A stretch of 64,000 nucleotides of DNA from Pirellulales bacterium (GTDB lineage Bacteria > Planctomycetota > Planctomycetia > Pirellulales > JACPPG01): NCBI GenBank assembly GCA_036490175.1, contig DASXEJ010000238.1, positions 1 to 64,000 on the forward strand. Reading direction: 5' to 3'. The position numbers and the translations under genes are program-made. The notes beneath the pieces are model-generated. The model saw nothing but the letters and a program-made list of their open reading frames with translations. It made no database searches and was not told the DNA's origin. Shown in pieces: positions 26,951-36,499 of the stretch. Position 1 is the stretch's first letter, and every line of letters starts with the position of its first letter.

Positions 26951-28393
26951 TTGACACAAACGCCCCACGATACCAGTCCCGCGCATCTGAAGAGATCGCT
27001 GGGGCCCATTACGCTATGGGGGTTGGGGGTCGGCTATGTCATCTCCGGCGATTACTTTGGCTGGAATCTGGGGCTGGCTGCCGGCGGAAGCTATGGGCTG
27101 TTGGCCGCGTTTGTGCTGATGACTGTGATGGCCGTCTCGTTCGTTTTCAGCTACACCGAGATGGCATGTGCCATTCCTCGCGCCGGAGGCGTTTTTGTCT
27201 ATGCCACGCGTGGGCTGGGGGTCACGGCAGGATTTCTCGGCGGCACGGCGCAAGCAATCGAATTCGTATTTGCCCCGCCGGCCATCGCCATGGCCATCGG
27301 CACGTATGCGGCCACCTGGGTGCCGGGCATCGACCGGCGCCACGTGGCACTGTTGGCCTATGTTGTCTTCACGGCCTTGAACATCTGGGGCGTGCAGCAA
27401 GCTGCGATTTTCGAACTCTGCGTGACGGTGCTGGCCGTGTGCGGAATCCTGCTGTTTGCGGGCGTCGTGCTGCCGCACTTCGACTCAGCAAACTTTGCGG
27501 CCAACGCATTGCCGCACGGCATGGGAGGAATTCTTGCGGCAATTCCCTTCGCCGTATGGTTTTATCTGGCGATCGAAGGAGTGGCGAACGCTGCCGAGGA
27601 AGCCCGCCATCCGCAGCGCGACGTGGCACTGGGTTTTGGCTCGGCGATCGTCACGTTGGTCGTGCTCGGCAGCATCGTTTTGGCGGCGTGCGTGGGCGTA
27701 GGCGGTTGGGAGCGTGCCGTGTTCGAGACACGGGATTTGACCGCCGACGGCCACGGTGGGCTGGCGATCGCCGCCGATGCAACGCCGGCTGACAACCCAC
27801 TGTTGCTGGCCGCGGCGCAGGTGATCTCGCGCGATTCGCGCATGTATCACGTGCTGGTGGGAATTGGGCTGCTGGGATTTGTGGCCTCGTTCAATGGCAT
27901 TCTCTTGATTACAGGGCGTGCTTTGTTCGACATGGGGCGCGTGGGCTTCTTGCCCCATGCACTGGGGCGAGCGCATCCACGGACAGGGACGCCCGTTGCG
28001 GCGCTGTTGGCGAATATGGCGGCCGGCGCGACGGCCATCTATTGCCTCGATACGGGAGGGCTCATTACGCTCAGCGCGATGGGAGCCGTGACGTTATACA
28101 TCATCTCGATGCTAGCGCTGTTCGCCCTACGGCGGCGGGAGCCGGAACTGGTACGCCCCTATCGCGCGCCCTTTTATCCTGTGCTGCCGCTAATGGCGCT
28201 GGGTTTGGCGACGCTCGCGTTGGCAACGATGCTTTACGGCAACTTCAACAAAGTCGACGCGGCCAATTCCTTCGAGCGATGGATCAGCGTGTGGTACGCC
28301 GGCATATTGGCGCTTGCTTTGGTGTATTTTGTATTGATCGTGCGACCGCGACTTTCGCCGGCGGATCTCGCGCACCTGCGAAATGTAGCATGA
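26951..28393 (+). CDS. Ethanolamine permease (APC superfamily)
   Basis: A 480-residue inner-membrane transporter with about twelve spans. The N-terminal LGPITLWGLGVGYVISGDYF and the stretches CAIPRAGGVFVYATRGLG and IEFVFAPPAIAMAIGTYA closely follow the ethanolamine permease type rather than general amino-acid permeases. EutB and EutC genes lie downstream in the same direction, which supports ethanolamine uptake. The start chosen is the TTG at 26951, because GGAGAG lies 4-8 bases before it; a TTG nine codons upstream is the alternative. A small gene on the other strand separates it from eutB. Confidence 0.88.
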   Translation: MTQTPHDTSPAHLKRSLGPITLWGLGVGYVISGDYFGWNLGLAAGGSYGLLAAFVLMTVMAVSFVFSYTEMACAIPRAGGVFVYATRGLGVTAGFLGGTAQAIEFVFAPPAIAMAIGTYAATWVPGIDRRHVALLAYVVFTALNIWGVQQAAIFELCVTVLAVCGILLFAGVVLPHFDSANFAANALPHGMGGILAAIPFAVWFYLAIEGVANAAEEARHPQRDVALGFGSAIVTLVVLGSIVLAACVGVGGWERAVFETRDLTADGHGGLAIAADATPADNPLLLAAAQVISRDSRMYHVLVGIGLLGFVASFNGILLITGRALFDMGRVGFLPHALGRAHPRTGTPVAALLANMAAGATAIYCLDTGGLITLSAMGAVTLYIISMLALFALRRREPELVRPYRAPFYPVLPLMALGLATLALATMLYGNFNKVDAANSFERWISVWYAGILALALVYFVLIVRPRLSPADLAHLRNVA

Positions 28394-28465
28394 TCAAGAG
28401 GCCGCGGCGACAGCCGGCCAGGACGCGATACCGGCAATTCAACACGATATCGCATGCGGATCAGG

Positions 28466-28783
28466 CTACGGCCGCCAGGCGGTGTTACCCTCTTTTTCTT
28501 CAATGGCACGCTCCACCAGCCCGCGACCTGAAAAATAGGCGGTGCGAGCTTCGGCCTCTTCTGCGGCCGTGATTTGTCCCGCATCGTAGCCGGCCTTCAC
28601 CACTCGCCAATCGCGAAGTGCGACGTTGCGGGCTTCGACCAAGCGCGCGATGTGGCGCGTATGTTCGCGCTGGCGATCCATATCGCGCCAAGCCAAAAGT
28701 AAAAGCGCGAAGAAGAACGTCAACACGAACCACGAGCGCAGTTGAAAAGTCCAGGAAAAACGCTGCTGTGCGATGATGATCAT
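28466..28783 (-). CDS. Small single-span membrane protein, unknown
   Basis: A 105-residue protein with a hydrophobic span at about residues 18-33 (WFVLTFFFALLLLAW) followed by a helical, charged region (QREHTRHIARLVEARNVAL). It resembles no family that I can name. It is read against the surrounding ethanolamine genes and lies between the permease and eutB. The ATG at 28783 has only a weak AGG upstream. It is coding-like but unproven. Confidence 0.5.
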   Translation of the reverse strand: MIIIAQQRFSWTFQLRSWFVLTFFFALLLLAWRDMDRQREHTRHIARLVEARNVALRDWRVVKAGYDAGQITAAEEAEARTAYFSGRGLVERAIEEKEGNTAWRP

Positions 28784-29065
28784 GGCGGGGCCTGGCAGCG
28801 GCCGGTGGATGTTTCTGACTTAAGTATGTAACGGAAAACGCCTGGCATGCCAACAGTGCGCGGGCTAGACGTGGCCTGAACGACCGGGAATCGGCTATCC
28901 GATGGTGGGTTGCCGCCCGATTGAGCTAAACTAAGAGAGCGATCGCGGGTGCCTGTTGGCAATCTCGGGCGGTATCCAGCGATTCGGCGAAATTGCCCTG
29001 ACACGCATTGCTTGCCCCGGGATTTCGCCATTGCGTGGGAACACAGGCGCGTTTCCTGGCAGAGT

Positions 29066-30451
29066 ATGAAATACAACCTCTCACTCGGAAATCGTGGTTA
29101 CGCGTTCGCCGATTTGAAAACGCTCATGGCGAAAGCTTCGCCAGCGCGCAGCGGTGATGTGCTGGCCGGAGTCGCCGCCGCCAGCGCGGAAGAACGCGTG
29201 GCCGCGCAAACGCTACTGGCCGATGTGCCGCTGACGCGATTCCTCGAGGAACCGCTCGTGCCCTACGAGGCCGACGAAGTAACGCGGTTGATCTTCGACA
29301 CGCACGATCGTGCGGCATTCGCACCGGTAGCCGATCTGACGGTGGGGCAATTTCGCGATTGGCTCCTGTCGTACGAGGTTGACGGCGATACGCTATCGGC
29401 GCTCGCCTTGGGATTGATGCCCGAGATGGTTGCCGCGGTCAGCAAGCTAATGCGCAATCAGGATCTGGTGCTGGTTGCCAGCAAGCGACGCGTGGTGACG
29501 CGCTTCCGCGATACGATCGGTCTCCCGGGGCGTATGTCGGTCCGATTACAGCCCAATCACCCGACCGACGACCGCCGAGGCATCGCGGCGTCGATTCTGG
29601 ATGGGCTGTGCTACGGGTGCGGAGACGCGGTGATTGGCATCAATCCTGCCAGCGACAATATGCCGGTGACGATCGATCTGCTGCGTCTGATCGACGAAAT
29701 GATCCAGACTCACAACATCCCCACGCAATCGTGCGTGCTGGCCCACGTGACAATCCAGTTGGCCGCGATCGAGCGGGGCGCACCCGTGGACCTGGTGTTT
29801 CAGTCGATTGCTGGCACCGAATCGACGAACAAAAGTTTCGGGATCAACCTCGCACTGCTGGCGGAAGCTAACGAGGCCGCGCGGAGCTTGGGCCGTGGAA
29901 CCGTCGGCCAGAATGTGATGTACTTTGAAACCGGGCAGGGCTCGTGCCTGTCCGCCGGTGGACATCATGACGTCGATCAGCAGACGCTCGAGGCCAGGGC
30001 CTACGGCGTGGCGCGACGGTTCGAGCCGTTGTTGGTGAACACGGTCGTGGGTTTCATCGGGCCAGAATACCTTTTCGATGGCAAGCAAATCATTCGCGCC
30101 GGGCTCGAAGATCATTTTTGCGGCAAATTGTTAGGCGTGCCAATGGGCTGCGACGTGTGCTACACCAATCATGCCGAAGCCGATCAGGACGATATGGACA
30201 CGCTACTGACGTTGTTAGGCGTGGCCGGTTGCAATTACATCATGGGAGTGCCCGGCGCCGACGATGTGATGCTGAATTACCAGTCGACGTCGTTTCACGA
30301 CAGCCATTACCTAAGGCAAGTGCTCGGCCTTCGCCCGGCACCGGAGTTCGAGGCCTGGCTCGACCAGTTGGGTGTAACCGATGGCCATAACCGCCTGCTA
30401 CCAGTCAGCGAACGGCACCGCCTGCTGACCGAAGTGCGATCGATCGGGTGA
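29066..30451 (+). CDS. eutB: Ethanolamine ammonia-lyase large subunit (EutB)
   Basis: A 461-residue subunit of the adenosylcobalamin-dependent enzyme that splits ethanolamine into acetaldehyde and ammonia. Family segments include GNRGYAFADLKTLMAKASP, IQPNHPTDDR-like (LQPNHPTDDRRGIAASILD), CYGCGDAVIGINPASDN, SIAGTESTNKSFGINLALL, MYFETGQGSCLSAG and PMGCDVCYTNHAEADQDD. Length matches the usual 450-460. The ATG at 29066 begins the normal N-terminus; the frame is open upstream, but that part is not conserved. The gene for the small subunit follows after 46 bases. No microcompartment shell or reactivase (eutA) gene is visible, as in organisms that use EutBC in the open cytosol. Confidence 0.96.
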   Translation: MKYNLSLGNRGYAFADLKTLMAKASPARSGDVLAGVAAASAEERVAAQTLLADVPLTRFLEEPLVPYEADEVTRLIFDTHDRAAFAPVADLTVGQFRDWLLSYEVDGDTLSALALGLMPEMVAAVSKLMRNQDLVLVASKRRVVTRFRDTIGLPGRMSVRLQPNHPTDDRRGIAASILDGLCYGCGDAVIGINPASDNMPVTIDLLRLIDEMIQTHNIPTQSCVLAHVTIQLAAIERGAPVDLVFQSIAGTESTNKSFGINLALLAEANEAARSLGRGTVGQNVMYFETGQGSCLSAGGHHDVDQQTLEARAYGVARRFEPLLVNTVVGFIGPEYLFDGKQIIRAGLEDHFCGKLLGVPMGCDVCYTNHAEADQDDMDTLLTLLGVAGCNYIMGVPGADDVMLNYQSTSFHDSHYLRQVLGLRPAPEFEAWLDQLGVTDGHNRLLPVSERHRLLTEVRSIG

Positions 30452-30497
30452 CGGCTGCCGGCCGAGACGTTTTTCGTTGCTAGCGGAGTTTCTGAAC

Positions 30498-31421
30498 TTG
30501 TCGCGTGAATCACTTACACTTCCAGACGCCTGGTTGCGGCTGCGCCAATTCACGCCGGCCCGGATTGCGCTCGGGCGGGTCGGTGGTAGCGTACCCACGT
30601 CGGAGTTGCTCGATTTTCAACTTGCACATGCCCGCGCCCGCGATGCCGTGCACGCGCCATTCGATATCGAGGCGCTAGCGGCACGGATTGCCGAGCTCGG
30701 CACTTCGACAATATGCGTCAGAAGCGCGGCAGCCGATCGGGAAACATTTCTGAAACGACCGGACTTGGGACGGCGCCTTGATGCGCCGGGGCGCGCGGCA
30801 CTGGAGCTTGCCGCGGCCGCAGTCGGGCCTTGTGAGGCGCTGCCGGCAGTGACGGCGTGTCAGGAGCTTTCGAACTACGATGCGGCGCAGGCCGATCTGG
30901 CGATTATCGTCTCCGACGGTCTTTCGGCGCTCGCCGTTCAACGGCAGGTTGTGCCGCTGCTCGAGGCGTGGTTCCCGTTATTGCGCGCCGAACGAAGGCG
31001 GGTGGCCCCGGTGGTGCTGGTCGAGCGCGGCCGCGTCGCCGTTCAGGACGAGGTGGGGCAATTGCTCAACGCCCGCGTGGCGGTAATCCTGGTGGGCGAG
31101 CGCCCAGGATTGGGTTCGCCGGATAGTTTGGGTGCGTACCTCGTACACGATCCGCGCGCGGGCTTGACGGACGCCGATCGTAATTGTGTATCGAACATCC
31201 GTCCGCAAGGTTTGCCGCCCGCTGCCGCGGCGTTGAAGCTGCATTATTTAATGAGCGAAGCCATCGCCAGACGCACAAGCGGCGTAATGCTCAAGGACGA
31301 GAGCCTGTCGATCTCGCGGATCGACGATGTTTCGCCCCCAGGCGCAGCGCAACTCAGTGCACCCTCTGCGGCCGCAGTTGCGCAAAACCCGGCGGGTTCC
31401 GCGGGTCCTGTAGCTCAGTAG
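30498..31421 (+). CDS. eutC: Ethanolamine ammonia-lyase small subunit (EutC)
   Basis: A 307-residue partner of EutB that helps bind cobalamin. Conserved pieces are TPARIALGRVGGSVPTSELLDFQLAHARARDAVH (read in parts), DLAIIVSDGLSALAV, ERGRVAVQDEVG, VAVILVGERPGLGSPDSLGAYL and NCVSNIRPQGL. The TTG at 30498 was chosen because GGAG stands 9 bases upstream; an earlier TTG at 30477 has no such site. The C-terminal 35 residues are an Ala/Pro-rich tail not typical of the family. It ends the ethanolamine cluster, and glgX converges from the other side. Confidence 0.94.
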   Translation: MSRESLTLPDAWLRLRQFTPARIALGRVGGSVPTSELLDFQLAHARARDAVHAPFDIEALAARIAELGTSTICVRSAAADRETFLKRPDLGRRLDAPGRAALELAAAAVGPCEALPAVTACQELSNYDAAQADLAIIVSDGLSALAVQRQVVPLLEAWFPLLRAERRRVAPVVLVERGRVAVQDEVGQLLNARVAVILVGERPGLGSPDSLGAYLVHDPRAGLTDADRNCVSNIRPQGLPPAAAALKLHYLMSEAIARRTSGVMLKDESLSISRIDDVSPPGAAQLSAPSAAAVAQNPAGSAGPVAQ

Positions 31422-31503
31422 ACGCCCGACGATCGCCTGTCGCCGATCGCTACTTTGACGGTGCTGCTGGCGCACATTCCTCGGCCTGGTCGTCGAGTCT
31501 TGT

Positions 31504-33651
31504 TCAAATCGTTCGCTCGGGTGCATCATTCGCCGAACGAAACAGTGCCAGCGAGCACGCTTCGAGCGGATACTTGCCGTCCGATTCCGGTTTCCATTCG
31601 ACGTCGAGCCGTGCCGTATCGAAGACCAATTCCCAAGGGTTCGTGCTACCGCTGGGCGGCAACACGAACGAGATATCGTGAGTATGGTCGGCATTGAATA
31701 ACACCAGCATGGTATCGCCGCAAATTGTCTCGCCGTGCGCATCGACGTCAATCGACTGGCCGAAAAGTTGCACGCCCAGACAGCGGACGAAGGGCGCATG
31801 CCAGGCTTCGTCGGACATTTCCTTGCCGGTCGGATCGAGCCAGGCGATCTCACGCGCCTCGACCCCCTTGAGCGCGCGTCCGTGGAAGAATCGCCGGCGA
31901 TGAAAGACCGGCTGGTCGTGAAAGACCTTGATGACGCGCCGCAGAAAGTCGAGTTGCGTCTGCTGTTCTGAGTTTAATTTCCAATTGAGCCAGGTCAGCT
32001 CGTTATCCTGGCAATAGGTGTTGTTATTTCCTAGTTGTGTGTGGCCGATTTCATCTCCGCCGAGCAGCATGGGAACGCCCTGCGAGAGCAGCACCGTCGC
32101 CAGAAAGGCCCGCTGCTTCTTGGCACGCAGCGCCAGTACCGCCGGCTGGTCAGTGGGCCCCTCGACGCCACAGTTCCAACTAATATTGTCATTGGCACCG
32201 TCGCGATTGTCTTCGCCGTTGGCTTCGTTGTGTTTATGGTCGTAGCTAACCAGGTCAGCCAGCGTAAATCCGTCGTGACAGGTCACGAAATTGATGCTGG
32301 CGTGCGGCCGCCGACTGCTCCATTCGTACAGGTCGCTCGAGCCGCAAAAGCGCGTGGCAAATTCCGAAGCGACGCCTCCGTCTCCTTTCCAGAAATGGCG
32401 GATGCAATCTCTGTACTTGCCGTTCCATTCGGACCATAACGCCGGAAAGTTGCCCACCTGGTAGCCCCCTTCACCCAGGTCCCAGGGCTCGGCGATCAAC
32501 TTCACCTGCGAAATGACCGGATCCTGGTGAACGATGTCGAAAAAGGCTCCCAGCTTGTCGACTTCGTGCAATTCGCGGGCGAGCGTGCTGGCCAGATCGA
32601 AGCGGAAGCCGTCGATGTGCATGTCCAGCACCCAGTAACGGAGGCTGTCCATGATGAGCTGCAGCACACGCGGATTCCGCATGGAAAACGTGTTACCGCA
32701 GCCGGTGTAGTCGACATAGTATCGGCGATCCTCTTGCGAGAGTCGGTAATACGACGCGTTGTCGATACCGCGGAAGGAGAGGGTCGGCCCCATCTGGTTG
32801 CCTTCGGCGGTGTGGTTGTAGACCACGTCGAGAATCACTTCGATGCCCGCCGAATGGAAATTGCGGACCATCGTCTTGAACTCGCGCACCGAATCGACAC
32901 CACTGCCCGTGGCCGCATAGCTGTGCTCAGGGGCGAAGAACCCCAGGGTGTTGTAACCCCAGTAATTCACCAGACCGTTCTCGACAAGGTGGCGGTCGTC
33001 GACGTGTTCATGCACGGGCAACAGCTCGACCGCCGTAATGCCCAGCTCCTTGAAATATCGAATCGACGCCTCGGCGCCGAGTCCGGCGTAGGTGCCGCGC
33101 AACTTTTCAGGCACCTCGGGATGTAGTTTGGTAAATCCTTTGACGTGTACTTCGTAGATGAGGGTCTTGTTCCAAGGGGTCTGCGGCCGACGGTCGTCTC
33201 CCCAAGTAAAAGCCTCGTCAATCACCGCGGCCAAGGGAGCGAAGGCGGCATTGTCGCGCTCGTCGAACGAGAGGTCTGCCGCCGGATCGCCTACCTTGTA
33301 CGCCCACATTTCATCCGTCCAATGTGTTTCGCGCGCGACGGACTTCGCATAGGGGTCGAGCAGGATTTTATGCGGGTTGAAGCGATGTCCTTCTTCCGGC
33401 TTATAAGGGCCATAGACGCGATAACCATACACCTGGCCAGGCAGCACGTCGGGTAGATAGCCGTGCCAAACCATATCCGTGCTGTCGGGTAGAACGACTC
33501 GACACGCTTCCTGCGTGGCATCGGCTGAATCAAACAGGCAAAGTTCAACCTTCTCGGCATTTTCCGAGTACAGGGCAAAGTTTGTGCCTTGGCCGTCCCA
33601 GCTCGCTCCGAGCGGATAGGGACGGCCTGGCCAAATACGTGGTGCAGTCAT
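31504..33651 (-). CDS. glgX: Glycogen debranching enzyme (GlgX)
   Basis: A 715-residue alpha-amylase-family (GH13) enzyme that removes alpha-1,6 branches from phosphorylase-trimmed glycogen. An N-terminal carbohydrate-binding-like domain ([20 protein letters not shown]) precedes the barrel. The barrel shows [15 protein letters not shown]-type region 1, DGFRFDLAS at 347-355 with the nucleophile Asp352, IAEPWD with acid/base Glu388, and [10 protein letters not shown] as region 4. AAGGA lies 9 bases before the ATG at 33651. Length and motifs match isoamylase-type GlgX. Two AI-2E-type permease genes lie upstream in the same direction, but nothing ties them functionally. Confidence 0.95.
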   Translation of the reverse strand: MTAPRIWPGRPYPLGASWDGQGTNFALYSENAEKVELCLFDSADATQEACRVVLPDSTDMVWHGYLPDVLPGQVYGYRVYGPYKPEEGHRFNPHKILLDPYAKSVARETHWTDEMWAYKVGDPAADLSFDERDNAAFAPLAAVIDEAFTWGDDRRPQTPWNKTLIYEVHVKGFTKLHPEVPEKLRGTYAGLGAEASIRYFKELGITAVELLPVHEHVDDRHLVENGLVNYWGYNTLGFFAPEHSYAATGSGVDSVREFKTMVRNFHSAGIEVILDVVYNHTAEGNQMGPTLSFRGIDNASYYRLSQEDRRYYVDYTGCGNTFSMRNPRVLQLIMDSLRYWVLDMHIDGFRFDLASTLARELHEVDKLGAFFDIVHQDPVISQVKLIAEPWDLGEGGYQVGNFPALWSEWNGKYRDCIRHFWKGDGGVASEFATRFCGSSDLYEWSSRRPHASINFVTCHDGFTLADLVSYDHKHNEANGEDNRDGANDNISWNCGVEGPTDQPAVLALRAKKQRAFLATVLLSQGVPMLLGGDEIGHTQLGNNNTYCQDNELTWLNWKLNSEQQTQLDFLRRVIKVFHDQPVFHRRRFFHGRALKGVEAREIAWLDPTGKEMSDEAWHAPFVRCLGVQLFGQSIDVDAHGETICGDTMLVLFNADHTHDISFVLPPSGSTNPWELVFDTARLDVEWKPESDGKYPLEACSLALFRSANDAPERTI

Positions 33652-33711
33652 GCGTATAGTTCCTTGACTTCTTCAGCGAGTCGCCGATTGGCATACAGAG
33701 GAGACGGACGC

Positions 33712-35013
33712 TTACGTGGATTCACTGCTCGCGGTGGCTGTCAGATCGAGTTCGTCGCGTGCCCGATCGACGAGCGATCCCAGCCGCTCGACAACGGATT
33801 TGGTCTCTTCGCGCAGCCCTTCGGTATCGGCCATGCGCGCCCGCAGCGTTGCCAGCCGACCGGCCAGTGCGCGGGGCGAGATTTCGACTTCGGCGGCAGC
33901 CGCGGCACGTTGTGCCAAATACTGGCCGCCCAAGATTTGCACGGCAGCGGCCACAGGCGGAGCGATCAGCAGACCGAAGAAGCCTAGCCAATCCACCATG
34001 CCGACCGCGACCAGGACCAGCAAGATCGGATTGTAACGCTTGCGGCGGAACAACCGCGGCTCGACCAACCATTCCAATAGCATCAACACCAGCAGCGTGT
34101 AAAGTGCCGCGGCCAAGAGAGTCACAATCGTCCCTTGTCCACCGGCAAGCAGGAACCGCGGCAACCAAATGGCAGTAACCGATATCATGGCCAAGGGTGC
34201 GCCAATCCACGGTATTAACCACGCCAGCGCCCCCACCGCGGCGGATAAGATCGGATAGGGCTGTCGAAAAACCGAGAAACCAATTCCCAACATGATGCCT
34301 GCGGCAAGACTTTGCACCACTTCGCGCTGCAGATAGGCGCCCGTTGCCTGCTCGACGGCACGCCAGGTATCGCGCGCGCGCTGTCGACGGTCGACGTCGA
34401 GCAACGATAACCACAGTCGCTCGAAATGGATCCGGTCAATGCTCCAGTACAGACTGAGCACGACAATGATCAATACATTCAAAATCGTGCCGAAGAAGCC
34501 CCAGGTGGCGCCCAGCACCGTATGCACCGCGCGGGGCGTCCACCAGGCATCGGAAGACGGCTGCGCGGGCTCAGTGGCATCGTCTTCGCGAGGCGCATCG
34601 GCCTCTACCGGAACCGTCTCTGCCGCGCGCAACGAGACGCGTTGCAAATCGTCCCAGGAAGGTAGGCTGCGAGCAAGCGCCCGCTGCACGGCGTTTCCCT
34701 GCGGCCAGGTTTGAGCAACGTCTTGATAAGCGCTCTTAAAATCGCCCGCAAACTCCTGCACGTTGGCCGCCAAAGGAAAGGCAAGCGCCAAGGCCAGGGC
34801 GACAAACGCGACCACGCATCCTAGATAGGTCACAGCCAGCGCTAACGACTTGGGCAAGCCCCAGCGGTGCAACTGCTCGATGGCCGGTCGCAGCGCGGCC
34901 GATGTGCCCAGCGATAGAAAGAAAATGAGCACGGCGCTGCGCAATTCCCACGTCATAGCCAGTGCGGCCAGGGTGGCGAGTACCAATGCGGTGCCGACGG
35001 CCAATTGTCTCAT
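33712..35013 (-). CDS. AI-2E family transporter (first of a tandem pair by position)
   Basis: A 433-residue membrane protein with about eight spans. The central soluble segment and the C-terminal ALAWLIPWIGAPLAMISV and PILLVLVAVGMVDWLGFFGL match the PerM/AI-2E permease family. The C-terminus is a charged helical tail. The family name comes from one member linked to autoinducer-2; most others probably carry ions or small solutes, so no substrate is given. Its ATG at 35013 overlaps the TGA of the upstream paralog by four bases (ATGA), so the two are translationally coupled. Confidence 0.88.
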   Translation of the reverse strand: MRQLAVGTALVLATLAALAMTWELRSAVLIFFLSLGTSAALRPAIEQLHRWGLPKSLALAVTYLGCVVAFVALALALAFPLAANVQEFAGDFKSAYQDVAQTWPQGNAVQRALARSLPSWDDLQRVSLRAAETVPVEADAPREDDATEPAQPSSDAWWTPRAVHTVLGATWGFFGTILNVLIIVVLSLYWSIDRIHFERLWLSLLDVDRRQRARDTWRAVEQATGAYLQREVVQSLAAGIMLGIGFSVFRQPYPILSAAVGALAWLIPWIGAPLAMISVTAIWLPRFLLAGGQGTIVTLLAAALYTLLVLMLLEWLVEPRLFRRKRYNPILLVLVAVGMVDWLGFFGLLIAPPVAAAVQILGGQYLAQRAAAAAEVEISPRALAGRLATLRARMADTEGLREETKSVVERLGSLVDRARDELDLTATASSEST

Positions 35014-36287
35014 CGCGAGGGCTCCACAGCCGGCTCGAGTGAATTCGCCGTCTTGCCAAACTGGGCGAGCGCTTGATCGAGCTGCTGTGCGATCGTCTCG
35101 ATCGTTTCTTCGATGCGATCGGTGCGGGCGCTCGTAGGAGCCTCTTTGTCACGCACTTGCAGACGTATTTCTTGGACGATTTCTTGCGCTTCGAAGCGCA
35201 GCTGGCTTATGGCGTCACGACTGACGGGGCGCGCGGGCTCGAGTGCTTCGGCGCGCAGCACATAGCGATCCAGCAGTAGCTGGATGATTGCCGCCATGGG
35301 GATGGCCAGCACGGCACCCGCCAGGCCTTCGAGCGCACTAAAGCCTGCGATCGCCAGCAGCGTGACGACCGCGTTCACACCCACCGAGCGATCCATGATC
35401 CGGGGTACCAGCAGATAGTTTTCCGATTGCTGGATTACGACAGCCGCGAACAGCACCCAAGGAATCTGAGATGGATCGACCGATAGCGCCACCAGCATAG
35501 GGGCAATCGCCCCCAGCACGGGGCCAAAGACCGGTACTGCCTCGAGGATCCCGGCGACGATGGCCAATACGAGCGCATGCGGCAGCCCGATGATCAAATA
35601 GGCGATAAGCGACATCAATCCGACGGCCAGGCAAAGCAATCCCTGTCCGCGCACGTACGCGCCTACTTTCGCTTCGATCCCCTCAATCACTTCGCCGGCG
35701 TCTTGACGCTTTTCGGGCGGCAAGAATAGCAACAACGACCGCAGGGTATGATCTTCGTGGATGCTCCACAGAAAGCCTGTGAAGATCACGATCAACACGA
35801 TGGCTCCGCCCCGAATCACCAGGCCGCTATAGTTGAAAGCACGGCGCAAAGTTTGTAGCGCGCCTTCGAGGACCTCGTCCTCGCGGTCGACCCACGCAGG
35901 CTTCTCAGGAAGCCGTTCGGCCACTGTGGTTGAAATCTGACCTATCCGCTCGCGGAAGTCGCCATAACTCTCGGGCAATGTGTGCAACAATGCCTGCGTC
36001 TGGTCGACCAGCATCGGCAATCCCACCACGGCCGGCGCGACTAGGCATGTCAGTAGCAGGGAAAAGATTAGGCAGATGGCGAGATTTCGCGGCAAGCCTC
36101 GGCTGGTCAACAAGGCGACCAGGGGTTTCAGCGCCGTCGACAGTACGATCGCGATGAACAGAAAGAAAAGGACGTGCCGCGCCAGCAACAGCAACGCGAA
36201 AAAACCGCCGACCGCGCATACGACCAGTGTGCCCGCGATGATTCTTCGCGGGGGCCAGTGGCTTTCGGTTGTCGGTACCGTGGACAT
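35010..36287 (-). CDS. AI-2E family transporter (upstream member of the tandem pair)
   Basis: A 425-residue paralog of the next gene. Hydrophobic spans start at about residues 15-50 (GGFFALLLLARHVLFFLFIA), and the C-terminal half includes GILEAVPVFGPVLGAIAPML and GLAGAVLAIPMAAIIQLLLDRYVL, which are typical of the family. A 60-residue charged tail follows. The ATG at 36287 has a distant GGGGAGA. The two genes form an operon with a four-base overlap. The proteins differ clearly in sequence, so the pair is old or was assembled from two subfamilies, perhaps to form a heteromer. Confidence 0.88.
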   Translation of the reverse strand: MSTVPTTESHWPPRRIIAGTLVVCAVGGFFALLLLARHVLFFLFIAIVLSTALKPLVALLTSRGLPRNLAICLIFSLLLTCLVAPAVVGLPMLVDQTQALLHTLPESYGDFRERIGQISTTVAERLPEKPAWVDREDEVLEGALQTLRRAFNYSGLVIRGGAIVLIVIFTGFLWSIHEDHTLRSLLLFLPPEKRQDAGEVIEGIEAKVGAYVRGQGLLCLAVGLMSLIAYLIIGLPHALVLAIVAGILEAVPVFGPVLGAIAPMLVALSVDPSQIPWVLFAAVVIQQSENYLLVPRIMDRSVGVNAVVTLLAIAGFSALEGLAGAVLAIPMAAIIQLLLDRYVLRAEALEPARPVSRDAISQLRFEAQEIVQEIRLQVRDKEAPTSARTDRIEETIETIAQQLDQALAQFGKTANSLEPAVEPSR

Positions 36288-36499
36288 GGATGCGGCGATC
36301 TCCCCTGGGCAATCATAGCCCCCGCTAGCAGGCCTGGCGATGCAACTTCGTTAACCGTTTCGGGGCTATGCCCGGGCAGCGGCAGTGGCTCGACGTTCGC
36401 GGACGTTCAACGCGAAATACGTGCCGATTTTGGCAAATGCAGTCGACATGGTTGCGCGATACTAACGATTTCGAGGACGCCGGTTCTGGGCGCATGCTT

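Noticed and set aside
33712-36287. Quorum-sensing (autoinducer-2) export function for the two permeases
   Set aside because: The family name rests on one member; nothing here (no luxS, no lsr genes) supports that substrate.
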